Assembly: GCA_021295155.1 (NCBI GenBank)
Contig: JAJTJC010000035.1
Span: forward strand, 992,001-1,056,000
Source of the DNA: Flavobacteriaceae bacterium D16
Lineage (GTDB): Bacteria > Bacteroidota > Bacteroidia > Flavobacteriales > Flavobacteriaceae
Reading direction: 5' to 3'
DNA length: 64,000 bases
Shown: piece by piece, positions 1 to 8,858 of the stretch
Position numbering within the stretch: the stretch's first letter is position 1
How the letters are laid out: each line of letters opens with the position of its first letter
Program-made: the position numbers and the translations under genes
The notes under the pieces: model-generated
Seen by the model: the letters and a program-made list of their open reading frames with translations, nothing else
What the model was told of the DNA's origin: nothing
Databases searched by the model: none

Positions 1-151
1 CAAAAGAGTGGTGTTGGGATTTACTCCTTTGGACACGGACGGCTTCCGGAAAAACCTCTTAGAACCGGAGGATGTACTGTTCGTTTATAAAGACCATGCA
101 GAATTTTTTAAGAACAGGTCCTGGAGGTTTCCGGTGCTATCCCACGCTTGA
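1..151 (+). CDS. C-terminal fragment of a truncated gene, possibly GNAT acetyltransferase
   Basis: An open frame runs in from the left edge and ends at a TGA at 149-151, giving 49 residues that begin KRVVLGFTPLD and end FPVLSHA. The tail, with an aromatic-rich stretch before a final LSHA, resembles the C-termini of some Bacteroidota GNAT-like acetyltransferases, but only from memory and without a motif that proves it. The start and any catalytic part lie outside the window. The next gene begins 74 bases later on the same strand. Confidence 0.4.
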   Translation, partial: KRVVLGFTPLDTDGFRKNLLEPEDVLFVYKDHAEFFKNRSWRFPVLSHA

Positions 152-225
152 AATAAGACCGGTTTGAATTAAAAGTCCAGCATTACATGGTAGAACATTA
201 ATAAATCCAATTTTAGAGCCTTTAT

Positions 226-795
226 ATGATCTACATCATCAGCGGAAGTTCACGATCCGGGAAAACCATAGTTGCTAAAAAACTAATGCTGCAAATTAAC
301 ATTCCTTACCTGTCATTGGACTGGCTTGTTATGGGTTTTACCAATGGCATCCCGGAATATGGTATTCATGACAAATTATGGCCGGATGAAATTGCTGAAA
401 AGGTGTGGGATTATTTGGAAGCCATGCTCGAAAGTATGATATGGTCCGGCGCAGACGTAATTATTGAAGGCGAAGCTATACTTCCAGAATTGATAAGCAG
501 GTTTTCAAAGAAACACCCTAAGCTGATTAAAATTTGTTATGTAGGTTATTCCAACATCAGTATTGAGCAAAAAGTAAAAGAGATTTATCAGTATAGCAAG
601 GGTAAAAACGATTGGTTAACAAAAGAATCTAAAGCGTATATTGAAGATCACACCGCCAATATGATAACTTATTCCAAGCGGATAGAAAAAGCCTGTAAAA
701 AATATGGCCTTCACTATTTTGATACGTCTGACAATTTCACGGAAACTCTGGATAAGGTTATAGCGTATCTGTTAAAAAATCCTCTGGGAAAGTAA
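226..795 (+). CDS. P-loop kinase-like NTPase
   Basis: The 189-residue protein opens with a beta strand running straight into a Walker A loop (GSSRSGKT, residues 7-14), as in small-molecule kinases of the adenylate kinase / 2-phosphoglycerate kinase-like P-loop group. An acidic VIIEGEA segment near residue 80 fits the second strand of that fold. Substrate is unknown and no partner gene is adjacent. A degraded copy of its first roughly 35 codons lies at 2451-2555, so the family was duplicated locally. It sits in a loosely spaced plus-strand run of accessory genes. The fold is fairly sure; the reaction is not. Confidence 0.8.
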   Translation: MIYIISGSSRSGKTIVAKKLMLQINIPYLSLDWLVMGFTNGIPEYGIHDKLWPDEIAEKVWDYLEAMLESMIWSGADVIIEGEAILPELISRFSKKHPKLIKICYVGYSNISIEQKVKEIYQYSKGKNDWLTKESKAYIEDHTANMITYSKRIEKACKKYGLHYFDTSDNFTETLDKVIAYLLKNPLGK

Positions 796-910
796 TGGAA
801 TTGGTTTTCCAATAAGGGATCAAATTTGAAAGGAAGATATTGTAAAAAAATAAAAAAAAGATACCGTAATTAAATTATAAAAACGCTTTGCAGCAATATT
901 AAAACAGATA

Positions 911-1465
911 GTGGATATTAAACTTCAAACTAAAAGATTGTTTATCACACCCGTTTGCCTGGCCGACTTGGATAAAATACATGAATTGCATTCCCTGCCC
1001 GAAACCGATAGATTCAATACCTTGGGAATACCAGAAAGTTTAAGTCAAACTAAAGAACTAGTTAGAGGTTGGATTGCCAAGAACAATGATCAGGAAAATA
1101 AATATTTCACTTTTAAAATAGCACTAGCAGAAAGTCGAAAATTTATCGGCTTGATTGCCTTGAACTTAGGTCTGCCGAAATATAAAAATGCTGAAGTCTG
1201 GTATAAATTGCATTCGGATTTCTGGAATAAAGGATATGCAACAGAAGCCTTAAATAAAATTTTAGAATTCGGATTTAGTGAACTCAAATTACATCGAATT
1301 GAGGCCGGATGCGCAGTACAAAATCTAGGTAGTATTCGGGTCCTGGAAAAAGTAGGAATGATCAGAGAGGGCAGAAAAAGAAAAGTGTTACCCCTAAAAG
1401 ACGGCTGGTCCGACAATTTTCACTACGCCATGCTATCAACTGATTTTAAAAAACAACATGAATAG
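911..1465 (+). CDS. GNAT family N-acetyltransferase (RimJ/RimL type)
   Basis: The 184-residue protein starts with TKRLFITPV, the usual first strand of RimJ/RimL-like GNAT enzymes, and has the acetyl-CoA region WNKGYATEAL followed by a C-terminal half ending in the typical NLGSIRVLEKVGM motif. Such enzymes move an acetyl group from acetyl-CoA to an N-terminal amine or a small amine; the acceptor here cannot be told. The start is GTG at 911; no ATG gives a better fit because the conserved first strand begins at once. It stands alone, with about 115 bases of AT-rich sequence upstream. Confidence 0.88.
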   Translation: MDIKLQTKRLFITPVCLADLDKIHELHSLPETDRFNTLGIPESLSQTKELVRGWIAKNNDQENKYFTFKIALAESRKFIGLIALNLGLPKYKNAEVWYKLHSDFWNKGYATEALNKILEFGFSELKLHRIEAGCAVQNLGSIRVLEKVGMIREGRKRKVLPLKDGWSDNFHYAMLSTDFKKQHE

Positions 1466-1538
1466 CAATGGAAATCACAATTAGATCTGACGCTTACACG
1501 GAACTGTTGTATGTAATTCAAACCCCTCCAAATAAAAC

Positions 1539-2435
1539 ATGAAGCTATCCAAGGAAAATTTTACAAAAGCAAAGGACTTTATATTAACCAATGCCAGAAT
1601 GATAGAAAGGCGTTTGTTTCAATTTCATTTTGAAAATGATAGTCCGGAAGGGGTTTTTCATGCAGTTTATGCCTATCGAAACGCTGATGGCGGTTTTGGC
1701 CATGGAATGGAACCGGATACAGCCTCCCCGGAAAGTCAGCCGCTCTTTAGTATTATGGCCCTTGAAACACTGGACGAAGTGGGCTATCTCACCAAAGACA
1801 TCATTTTAAATGATTTTATGCCCTATTTTGAGAGCATAACGACAGATAAAGGCGGCATCCCATGGATGTTGCTCCCTAAAAGCGATTATCCCTGTGCAGA
1901 TCACTTTAGAACTGTAAAAGAATGGGCAGCTTTGAGTACTACTGCACCCCTATTGGGCATGCTTGAGAAGTACAATATTGAGATTCCCTGGATGCCAAAA
2001 GCAGAGCAATTTGTCTGGAGTGAATTTGAACGAATCAAAGGAAAACATGCGTTTTGCTATATCTGTGTACCAAGATGGCTAACCTTTTTAAAATATACCA
2101 AGAATCAGGAAAGAGCGAACAAAACAATCGAGGACTTAAAAACATGGATACTGGCAGACGGGGTACTTTGCACGGATAAATCGGATGAGGGTTGGGGGCT
2201 TTATGGCAAACCGCACAGTTTAAATTATGCACCAAGACCGGGAAGTATATTAAGTTCAATATTTACTGAAGAAATGATCAGTGCCGACCTAAATGAGCTA
2301 ATCAGGCGTCAAAAGGACGATGGGAGATGGGACACCTGGTACGGGTTTAGTGAAGGAATGAAATTAGAATGGGCAGGAATACAAACCTTGTGGACCTTGC
2401 AAATTCTGAAAAATTACGATAGAATAGAAATATAA
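1539..2435 (+). CDS. Prenyltransferase/terpene-cyclase-like alpha-barrel protein, function unknown
   Basis: The 298-residue protein has spaced repeats of the kind seen in alpha/alpha-toroid proteins (squalene cyclase and prenyltransferase beta-subunit fold): an AYRNADGGFGHGMEPD segment near residue 50, a second Gly/Trp-rich turn near 220, and RRQKDDGRWDTWYGF near 265. These helical-hairpin turns (QxxDGGF-like) suggest the fold, but the acidic catalytic motifs of true cyclases are not evident. No signal peptide or membrane segment is seen. The ATG overlaps the stop of a 24-codon frame. I cannot assign a substrate. Confidence 0.75.
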   Translation: MKLSKENFTKAKDFILTNARMIERRLFQFHFENDSPEGVFHAVYAYRNADGGFGHGMEPDTASPESQPLFSIMALETLDEVGYLTKDIILNDFMPYFESITTDKGGIPWMLLPKSDYPCADHFRTVKEWAALSTTAPLLGMLEKYNIEIPWMPKAEQFVWSEFERIKGKHAFCYICVPRWLTFLKYTKNQERANKTIEDLKTWILADGVLCTDKSDEGWGLYGKPHSLNYAPRPGSILSSIFTEEMISADLNELIRRQKDDGRWDTWYGFSEGMKLEWAGIQTLWTLQILKNYDRIEI

Positions 2436-2450
2436 GTACCAGACTATAAG

Positions 2451-2555
2451 GTGCTATATATAATAAGTGGAGCTTCAAGATCGGGCTAGACCATTATTGC
2501 AGAAAAAGTATCAGCCCAAAAGGGAATACCATATCTCTCTCTGCATTTGATCATG
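2451..2555 (+). pseudogene. Broken fragment paralogous to the P-loop kinase at 226-795
   Basis: Reading from GTG at 2451 gives VLYIISGASRSG, then a TAG stop at 2487-2489, then TIIAEKVSAQKGIPYLSL. This matches the N-terminus of the kinase at 226 (MIYIISGSSRSGKT, then IPYLSL) residue for residue over most of its length, with the stop falling exactly on the Walker A lysine. Similarity fades after about codon 33 and the frame closes at 2554. No downstream remainder was recognised before the opposite-strand gene at 2568. It is a truncated, inactivated duplicate. Confidence 0.85.
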
Positions 2556-2567
2556 ATGAGATCTACC

Positions 2568-2957
2568 CTAATTTAATTCTGATATACTTTTATATCGAAC
2601 CAGGAAATAACCATATCCAAAGGCAAACAGAAGATATAGTGCCACATTGGTCCATCCAAACTCATTAAAAATCCCCGAAATCTGAGCGTTGAGGGCAAGG
2701 AAAAAAGCCAGTGCATTTCCAAGAAACAGCAATAAGATTATCGTCTTCAATATCCTCGATCCTGCCTCCTTACGGGTGGTCCATAGAATAATACTCAACT
2801 GCATACTGCATATGCCAAATACCCTTGCCGTAAGAAGTCCGGTTGAATTGGTAGATGTGCCATAAACAGCCAGCATTATAGCTGGTGCCAGGAGAAATCC
2901 CAGTCCGAACAAAAACAACAAAATTGAATGTATCGAAATGAAAATTTTAAGCTTCAT
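2568..2957 (-). CDS. Small four-helix integral membrane protein
   Basis: The 129-residue protein is almost entirely hydrophobic, with about four transmembrane segments (near residues 7-30, 43-60, 72-90 and 103-120), and ends with a short polar tail. It has no recognisable catalytic residues. It is transcribed alone on the minus strand, and its 3' end lies just beyond the kinase pseudogene. A TATATTTG sequence on the minus strand at 3068-3075 could be a promoter -7 element, but no -33 partner was found. Function unknown. Confidence 0.72.
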   Translation of the reverse strand: MKLKIFISIHSILLFLFGLGFLLAPAIMLAVYGTSTNSTGLLTARVFGICSMQLSIILWTTRKEAGSRILKTIILLLFLGNALAFFLALNAQISGIFNEFGWTNVALYLLFAFGYGYFLVRYKSISELN

Positions 2958-3277
2958 GTCTTGTTGTTTATATGCTTTCTGATGAGATCCGGAATACGAT
3001 CCTATTGTAAGATAAATCTAATAATGTAGCCTAGCCTATATGCTCCTTCCTATTTGTTACAATAAGACAAATATAGGGCATGCACTGTAGTTAGTTAAAG
3101 CCATAACTTCATTCCAAAGCAACTACATTACAACCATTTGGATACGCTATGCCTGTGGTTATCCTTTCTTAAATACAGACTGTTTTTCATTATCTTCAAA
3201 CCTGGGTACGGCTCATCAGTCCACTAATCGGGCAAAGCTAATCATCCAAATTACATTGCTAATAATTACGAACCATT
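2958..3277. other. Intergenic stretch without a recognisable gene
   Basis: About 320 bases between the minus-strand membrane protein and a small plus-strand frame. I see no sustained open frame, tRNA or hairpin terminator. The only candidate signal is the lone TATATTTG (minus strand, 3068-3075). Confidence 0.5.
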
Positions 3278-3433
3278 ATGGCATTTATAAAAAAGACGAG
3301 GGGCAATGAACTCTATGTTTACATGAATGGCAAACTCATTTACAAAAAGTGGCTAGATACCGGTGTATCCAAGGTTTTTGATCTACAGGCTTACGACAAG
3401 TATACTTTAAAGTCGATTAAGGACACAGAATAA
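3278..3433 (+). CDS. Small protein of 51 residues, unknown function
   Basis: ATG at 3278 to TAA at 3431-3433 gives a charged, soluble 51-residue protein with alternating short hydrophobic strands (ELYVYMNGKLIYKKWLD). Residue composition is protein-like rather than that of random AT-rich DNA, with few rare codons, and the frame fills an otherwise empty gap. No domain is recognised and it may be non-coding. Confidence 0.5.
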   Translation: MAFIKKTRGNELYVYMNGKLIYKKWLDTGVSKVFDLQAYDKYTLKSIKDTE

Positions 3434-3514
3434 CTTAGCACAATTTATACTAAAGGCTAATCAATAGCATTTTAGCCATACCTTTAAATGAACCTTTGCT
3501 AATTACCTTTTAAC

Positions 3515-3775
3515 GTGGAGAATATTAAACATATACATGAAGTAATTTTTTTGATTGAGAAAAACAATCAACAATGGACTCCAAAGGAACTCATTGAAGC
3601 TATTGAAACTTCCTGGGGTCCAGATATTCACTTTGAATCCTGCTCCGGAAATGCGTTCCCCAAAGAAAATGCGCTCGACTTCCTCATCAACCGCCAAAAA
3701 GCAGTACTCTCTAAAGAAGGAAAAGTGGCGCTTCATCACTCCATGCAAATTTGCGACGGACACGAAGGCTTCTGA
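3515..3775 (+). CDS. YecH-like metal-binding protein (DUF2492 type)
   Basis: The 86-residue protein matches the layout of the YecH/DUF2492 family: an N-terminal HEV segment (His8), a central SCSGNAF motif (Cys43) and a C-terminal ICDGHEGF (Cys80, His83). These Cys/His positions are the proposed metal ligands; the family role is not established. The GTG start at 3515 is chosen because the family's conserved part begins within a few residues. It is a single gene; the next gene is 229 bases away, with a palindrome between. Confidence 0.8.
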   Translation: MENIKHIHEVIFLIEKNNQQWTPKELIEAIETSWGPDIHFESCSGNAFPKENALDFLINRQKAVLSKEGKVALHHSMQICDGHEGF

Positions 3776-3843
3776 GAAAATAGACTCTTAAATCACAAGC
3801 AATCAGGACAATTCAACACCAAAAAATGCTTTGCTTCCCAAGG

Positions 3844-3863
3844 TTTGGTTAAATTTTACCAAA
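3844..3863. promoter_or_regulatory. 20-bp near-perfect palindrome, operator candidate
   Basis: The 20-bp sequence TTTGGTTAAATTTTACCAAA reads the same on both strands at all positions except the central pair 7/14. It lies 69 bases after the YecH-like gene and about 140 bases before the surface-protein gene at 4005. This is the size and symmetry of a dimeric repressor or activator site. No regulator gene is adjacent. Confidence 0.4.
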
Positions 3864-4004
3864 TTCGTGTTAATAACTAAGAGGCAGGACGATTCTTATT
3901 GCAGGATTCCCTGCATATCAGTTAAATTTATTACGATTTACGGGACCCTAACCTTTTGATCAACTCTAAACTAAAAACAGCTTAAATCAAATCACCACTA
4001 CTAC

Positions 4005-6413
4005 ATGAACCTAAAAAAATCAGCAGGAATTATAAAAACACTACAAACATTTCTCCTTGTTTTCTGCAGCCTGACAAGTGTGTCGTCGACGGCACAGGAG
4101 GGAAATTTAGAGAACATATCCAATGCGTTCAGTGAATATAATACCCTTTTCAGGGAGGTAGCCTATTGTCATTTAAATAAAAGCACTTTTGTAAAAGGAG
4201 AAATGCTAGGGTTTAGTGGATATGTCTTCGAAAAAGACACTAAAGTCCCATCGAATACAACCAAAAACCTGTACTGCGTAATTACCGATAATGAGGACAA
4301 GATCATCAAAAGTAAATTGGTCAAGGTAACTGATGGGTTTACCCACAATGTTTTTGAAATAGATAGTTTATTCACCTCAGGAAACTATACGTTCAAGGCC
4401 TATACCAACTGGATGAAAAATTTTGAGGAGCCAAATGCTTTTGTGGAATCCTTTCGAGTAATCGATCCGGAAGTAGAAAGCACCGACAAAATCACGGTAA
4501 TTGAAAATACCTTAGATGCACAGTTTTTACCTGAGGGAGGTCATTTTGTAGATGCTGTTAGAACGAATGTTGGGGTTATTATCAGGAATGCAAAAGGATT
4601 TGGTGTTTCCAATATTGAGGGCAATATCTATGATGCGAATAATAATCTCATTACTTCATTTAAAACCAATCATCTGGGAATAGGCAGATTTCAATTAATT
4701 CCCAGTCTAAATGAACAGTATGTAGTGAAGATTAATCATTTCAATAAGGCGTTTGAGTATGTCATTGATGATATTAAAGCCAAAGGAATTGCTATTAATA
4801 TTAACAATGTAAACAACGATTTAGCAATAGAACTCAAAACTAACGAAAGGACATTAAGAGGTATTAAAGGAAGGCCATTTAAGCTTACGATTCACAATGG
4901 CAAACAGTTAAAAGGCTTGCCTGTAGTTTTTGAAGCAATTAACCTCGTAAGGAGAGTTGAAGTTGAGGACTTATCACCGGGAATAAATATTATTACCCTT
5001 TTTGATGAAAACAACCAAGCTGTATTAGAGCGTATGTTCTTTAATTATCAGGGGATTAAGCTTGTAAATTCTGGTAAAGCAATCCATACCAAAGTTCGAG
5101 ATTCCACACGAATTTCCCTTCCGCTTACAGCGTTTGCTAATGGCTTGGTTGAAAACCTTAACATAAGTATTTCAATTCTTCCCGAAAAAACAAAATCATA
5201 CTACAGACATCATAACATCATTTCTGACACCTACCTTCAGCCTTATGTTCAGGGTTATGTTGAAAATGCTGCTTATTATTTTACGGATGTCAATAGAAAA
5301 AAGAAATATGAACTCGATAACTTATTGCTTACTCAAGGCTGGAGCAGTTATAATTGGGGGCAAATATTCAAAAACAATGTCAATGACAGCCACGCATTTG
5401 AAGATGGCATTGTTTTAAGAGCGAATCAAAATAATAAACGTCAGAAAGACTTTATGCTGTACCCTCTTAAATCCAATGAGGGTATGGAAATAAGTTTGCC
5501 CGAGGACAAAAACAGTTTTATTGTCTCTGAGCTCTACCCGGAGGAGGGAGAAAGATTAGGCGTTGCCACCTTAAACAAAAAAGGAAAGGCAAGCAAGCCT
5601 AATTTATACCTTCAATTTTTTCCTTCCAGTATACCCGATTATTATACACAGGTTAAAACCCTGCCCACAAGGCAATTTGCTAAAATTCAAACTCTTACTG
5701 ATTCTCCTTTCAGAATAAGCGATCTCCGGGAGACTCAAATGTTGGATGAGGTAGTGGTATCAACTAGTGCAAGAGAGATCGAGATCAGAAAATTAAAAGA
5801 AAGTGCGTTCTATGATGTTGACATTTTTGATGAGGCAAAGAGGAGAATGATGCTTACGTTTGCCAACTACATAAACGTTTATGTTCCTGAATTTTTTGCT
5901 ACCGAACAGTTTGGAAATTTTACCTTGACCCGAAGAATGCCCACTTCCTTAGTCAATGGTTTTCAAACTCCTGCCGTATTTTTGGATGATATGTTGATTA
6001 ATGATCTGAATTTCTTTTACGGTTTTTACATGGATATAGTCGATTACGTAACTATAAATGATAATGGCATTGGTGAAGGCTTTATAGGAACCAACGGTGT
6101 TATCCGCATATATACCTCCAGGGATTTTATTAACGAAAAACAAAACAGCTCATTCAGATCATTTAAATTCCCTCTGGCATTTTCCAAGGTGAAGAAATTC
6201 TATGTACCCAAGTACGATGTTTATAATGATGCTTTTTTTGAACAATACGGGGTAATGGGCTGGATCCCTGATGGCCAAATAGATGCCAGAGGTAACCTAA
6301 ATTTTACCGTTTATAATCCCGCAAATATCAATATGAAACTATTTATTGAAGGGGTCACGGACAAGGGAGATTTTATCTCTGAGGTTAAAGTCCTGGATGT
6401 GAACAACGATTAA
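4005..6413 (+). CDS. MG2-like surface protein with TonB-receptor plug-like region
   Basis: The 802-residue protein has a signal peptide (hydrophobic to about residue 29, ending SSTAQE), an extracellular sandwich region beginning HLNKSTFVKGEMLGFSGYVF that matches the MG2/macroglobulin-like N-terminus of a large Bacteroidota family, further carboxypeptidase-like repeats, and near residues 580-720 a plug-like segment (MLDEVVVST, then GVIRIYTSRD). There is no C-terminal beta-barrel, as is usual for this group, so it is unlikely to transport by itself. It probably acts in the periplasm or at the outer membrane. It heads a three-gene run with the DUF6090 protein and the GH16 enzyme. Confidence 0.82.
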   Translation: MNLKKSAGIIKTLQTFLLVFCSLTSVSSTAQEGNLENISNAFSEYNTLFREVAYCHLNKSTFVKGEMLGFSGYVFEKDTKVPSNTTKNLYCVITDNEDKIIKSKLVKVTDGFTHNVFEIDSLFTSGNYTFKAYTNWMKNFEEPNAFVESFRVIDPEVESTDKITVIENTLDAQFLPEGGHFVDAVRTNVGVIIRNAKGFGVSNIEGNIYDANNNLITSFKTNHLGIGRFQLIPSLNEQYVVKINHFNKAFEYVIDDIKAKGIAININNVNNDLAIELKTNERTLRGIKGRPFKLTIHNGKQLKGLPVVFEAINLVRRVEVEDLSPGINIITLFDENNQAVLERMFFNYQGIKLVNSGKAIHTKVRDSTRISLPLTAFANGLVENLNISISILPEKTKSYYRHHNIISDTYLQPYVQGYVENAAYYFTDVNRKKKYELDNLLLTQGWSSYNWGQIFKNNVNDSHAFEDGIVLRANQNNKRQKDFMLYPLKSNEGMEISLPEDKNSFIVSELYPEEGERLGVATLNKKGKASKPNLYLQFFPSSIPDYYTQVKTLPTRQFAKIQTLTDSPFRISDLRETQMLDEVVVSTSAREIEIRKLKESAFYDVDIFDEAKRRMMLTFANYINVYVPEFFATEQFGNFTLTRRMPTSLVNGFQTPAVFLDDMLINDLNFFYGFYMDIVDYVTINDNGIGEGFIGTNGVIRIYTSRDFINEKQNSSFRSFKFPLAFSKVKKFYVPKYDVYNDAFFEQYGVMGWIPDGQIDARGNLNFTVYNPANINMKLFIEGVTDKGDFISEVKVLDVNND

Positions 6414-6464
6414 TACTCGTAACTTACTGTACTAACAGCGTTCCGTATAATTAGCACTGGACCA

Positions 6465-7199
6465 ATGATAAAATTCTTTCGAAAAATTCGTCAAAAACTC
6501 CTGACCGAAAATAAATTCAGGCAATATATTATTTATGCCATCGGTGAAATTTTTCTTGTTGTTATTGGTATTTTAATCGCGTTACAGATTAATAACTGGA
6601 ATGAAAATCGAAAGAAACTAAAGCTTAAGGCTTCATACGAAACCTCGCTAAGGAATGACCTTTCGCTTGACACACTAATGCTGGGAAAATTGATTGAGGA
6701 AAATTATCGTGTCTTAAAATCCCTGCAGATGCAGCAAAAAAGGATTTTAAAACCTGACACCCCAATTGACACCCTTGTACAGATTGCAAAAAATGAATTT
6801 GATCCAGAATTTAACGTACGGTTCAGGTATAACAGAAAAACGATAAACACGCTTATAGCATCAGGAAATATTGATCTTTTCAGTAAGGAGATCAATGAAA
6901 TGCTAATGACCTTAATTTCTTTACAAGAAACAGAACGGGAAAATTCAGAGTTTTACTCTGAAGTATATGCAAGTAAAATATCAAGATATTCAGATGATTA
7001 CCCGGTATCAGGTCACGTAAATTCCAATATTTTTAATTTGATCTGGACCGATTTAAATGAAAAAAAACTGGCGTCTCGTTTTATGAGTTTAACGGATCTA
7101 AAGGGGTATGGCCATTATTCATTTATCAGTGAAATAGAAAGAGTTAAACAGCAAACAACAAGTATTTTAAACCTATTGAATCAGAATAATGAGCAATAA
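6465..7199 (+). CDS. DUF6090 family membrane-anchored protein
   Basis: The 244-residue protein opens with the hallmark of DUF6090: a basic N-terminus (MIKFFRKIRQ), then ENKFRQYIIYAIGEIFLVVIG leading into a single membrane helix and LQINNWNE, followed by a helical, probably coiled-coil periplasmic domain. Function is unknown; these genes are numerous in Flavobacteriaceae. It begins 51 bases after the surface-protein gene and its last codons overlap the start of the GH16 gene (7189), so the three are probably co-transcribed. Confidence 0.88.
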   Translation: MIKFFRKIRQKLLTENKFRQYIIYAIGEIFLVVIGILIALQINNWNENRKKLKLKASYETSLRNDLSLDTLMLGKLIEENYRVLKSLQMQQKRILKPDTPIDTLVQIAKNEFDPEFNVRFRYNRKTINTLIASGNIDLFSKEINEMLMTLISLQETERENSEFYSEVYASKISRYSDDYPVSGHVNSNIFNLIWTDLNEKKLASRFMSLTDLKGYGHYSFISEIERVKQQTTSILNLLNQNNEQ

Positions 7200-8061
7200 A
7201 GCTTCGCCTCTTAAATTAATAATTGGATTACTTGTAATTGCAAGCTCGGTCTTTAACGATTCCTTGTTTGCACAAAACGATTCAAAAAGTTTTAAATCAA
7301 AAACAAAAAACGCTGCCTTTAAGACCTTAGTATGGTCAGATGAATTTGAAGGTGCGGGGGCCATTGACTCTGAGAAATGGTTCCATCAAACGCAGCTACC
7401 GCCAGGGGGCAGCTGGTGGGGTGGAATAATCCAGCATTATACCGATAGGGAAAGCAATGCCTACCTAAAGGATGGATATTTAAACCTGGTTGCTAAAAAA
7501 GAGGAATTTGAAGATCAGGGTGAAACCAAACAGTATACCTCTGCCAGACTTAATTCGAAATTCGCCTTCACTTATGGCCGGGTAGAGATCAGGGCAAAAC
7601 TACCGCAAGGAGTAGGCACCTGGCCTGCCATTTGGATGTTGAATAAAAACATCAATGAAGACGGGGCGTACTGGGACAACAAGGGATTTGGCGAAGTTAA
7701 CTGGCCAAATTGCGGTGAGATCGATATCCTGGAACATTGGGGAAAGAATCAGGATTTTGTGTCCAGCGCAGTACATAACGGATCCAGTTACGGGTATCAG
7801 GTCAAGAACGTTGGGGGACAAAAAATAGCAGGTGCTTCCAGTAAATTCCACATCTATACCCTAGAATGGACAGAAGAGCAATTGATATTCAGTGTGGATG
7901 GGGTAGAGCATTTGCGATACAATCCCTCGGTAAAGAACATAGATACCTGGCCATATGATGCTGATTATTACCTGATCCTGAATATTGCCATTGAGCCCAT
8001 TATTGATGCCGATTTTGTGTCAAGTCCAATGCTGGTTGATTACATCAGGCTATATCAATAG
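7189..8061 (+). CDS. Secreted glycoside hydrolase family 16 (beta-glucanase/laminarinase type)
   Basis: The 290-residue protein has a signal peptide (to about residue 29, FAQ) and one GH16 domain from about residue 45 to the end. The catalytic signature GEIDILE is complete: nucleophile Glu176, assisting Asp178 and acid/base Glu181. WSDEFEG near residue 49, the Trp-rich TWPAIWML strand and the closing DYIRLYQ are typical of laminarinase-like GH16 enzymes, which cut internal beta-1,3(-1,4) glucan bonds. The length fits a single domain with no carbohydrate-binding module or T9SS tail. It overlaps the DUF6090 gene by 11 bases. Confidence 0.92.
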   Translation: MSNKASPLKLIIGLLVIASSVFNDSLFAQNDSKSFKSKTKNAAFKTLVWSDEFEGAGAIDSEKWFHQTQLPPGGSWWGGIIQHYTDRESNAYLKDGYLNLVAKKEEFEDQGETKQYTSARLNSKFAFTYGRVEIRAKLPQGVGTWPAIWMLNKNINEDGAYWDNKGFGEVNWPNCGEIDILEHWGKNQDFVSSAVHNGSSYGYQVKNVGGQKIAGASSKFHIYTLEWTEEQLIFSVDGVEHLRYNPSVKNIDTWPYDADYYLILNIAIEPIIDADFVSSPMLVDYIRLYQ

Positions 8062-8085
8062 CATTAATCAACTTCCTAAAAGAGT

Positions 8086-8262
8086 ATGAGTAAAAAACGT
8101 AAATTTTCACCAAACCTTGGTCTTATAATAGGGGTTATTGGTTTTGTAGCTGGAATTGGATTATTATTTACGGAGAGTTGGTTTATAGGAGTCTTTGGCG
8201 CTATAGCCAGTGCCGGACTAGCATATAAGGGGTATCAGGATTCCAAAGAATCAAAAAACTGA
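8086..8262 (+). CDS. Small two-helix membrane protein
   Basis: ATG at 8086 to TGA at 8260-8262 encodes 58 residues: a basic start (MSKKRKFSPN), two hydrophobic helices (about residues 11-28 and 32-47) and a charged tail. The positive-inside pattern supports a real membrane protein. It starts 24 bases after the GH16 gene and could be the last gene of that transcript. No family recognised. Confidence 0.62.
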   Translation: MSKKRKFSPNLGLIIGVIGFVAGIGLLFTESWFIGVFGAIASAGLAYKGYQDSKESKN

Positions 8263-8370
8263 AATTTTTTCACACTTAAAGATAAATGTTACTTGTAACA
8301 AATCATATCAGTCTCTGAAAAGCTAAGCTTTATTTAATTATCCTTATACACTCTATAAGCAAATGGAAGT

Positions 8371-8709
8371 ATGAGTAAGGCCAACAAACTTCTCGCCATT
8401 AAATTAATTCATACGATAATCTGGGCGATTTTCGTAGCCGTTATCTTTTATGTTCTGTACACAGGAATTATGAATACCGTCACCATGTATACCTGGATAG
8501 GTATTGGCCTTATAATTGGTGAAGGAATGATTTTATTAATATTCAAAATGTCTTGTCCGCTAACTGTTCTTGCCCGGAATTATTCGGATTCCCAGAAAGA
8601 CAACTTTGACATTTTCTTGCCCAATTGGTTGGCCAAGCACAACAAACTAATATTTACCTCAATTTTCTTAGTTGGACTGGCAGTAGCGGTGTATCGCACC
8701 TTAACCTGA
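8371..8709 (+). CDS. Small membrane protein with CPLT motif (DUF2784-like)
   Basis: The 112-residue protein has three strong transmembrane helices (about residues 12-32, 40-56 and 90-108). The second ends in KMSCPLTVLARNY; a CPLT sequence at the end of a helix is the recognisable mark of DUF2784-type proteins, although the rest is not closely similar as far as I can judge. Function unknown. It is a single gene with about 100 AT-rich bases upstream. Confidence 0.7.
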   Translation: MSKANKLLAIKLIHTIIWAIFVAVIFYVLYTGIMNTVTMYTWIGIGLIIGEGMILLIFKMSCPLTVLARNYSDSQKDNFDIFLPNWLAKHNKLIFTSIFLVGLAVAVYRTLT

Positions 8710-8858
8710 TCTTATTCGCTAATACAGTGTACAACATTTGTTATCTTAGTTAGTATGAATTGGACCTGAATTGGTCTGTGCTATCAAGCTGTCTGCTCAG
8801 CCTAAAAAAGATGTGAAGGACGATTAGCCAACTTATATTGAACAAAATTGTACGCTAG

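Noticed and set aside
1468-1542. 24-codon frame MEITIRSDAYTELLYV... overlapping the next ATG
   Set aside because: Too short, no family resemblance that can be supported, and it ends by chance in an ATGA overlap.
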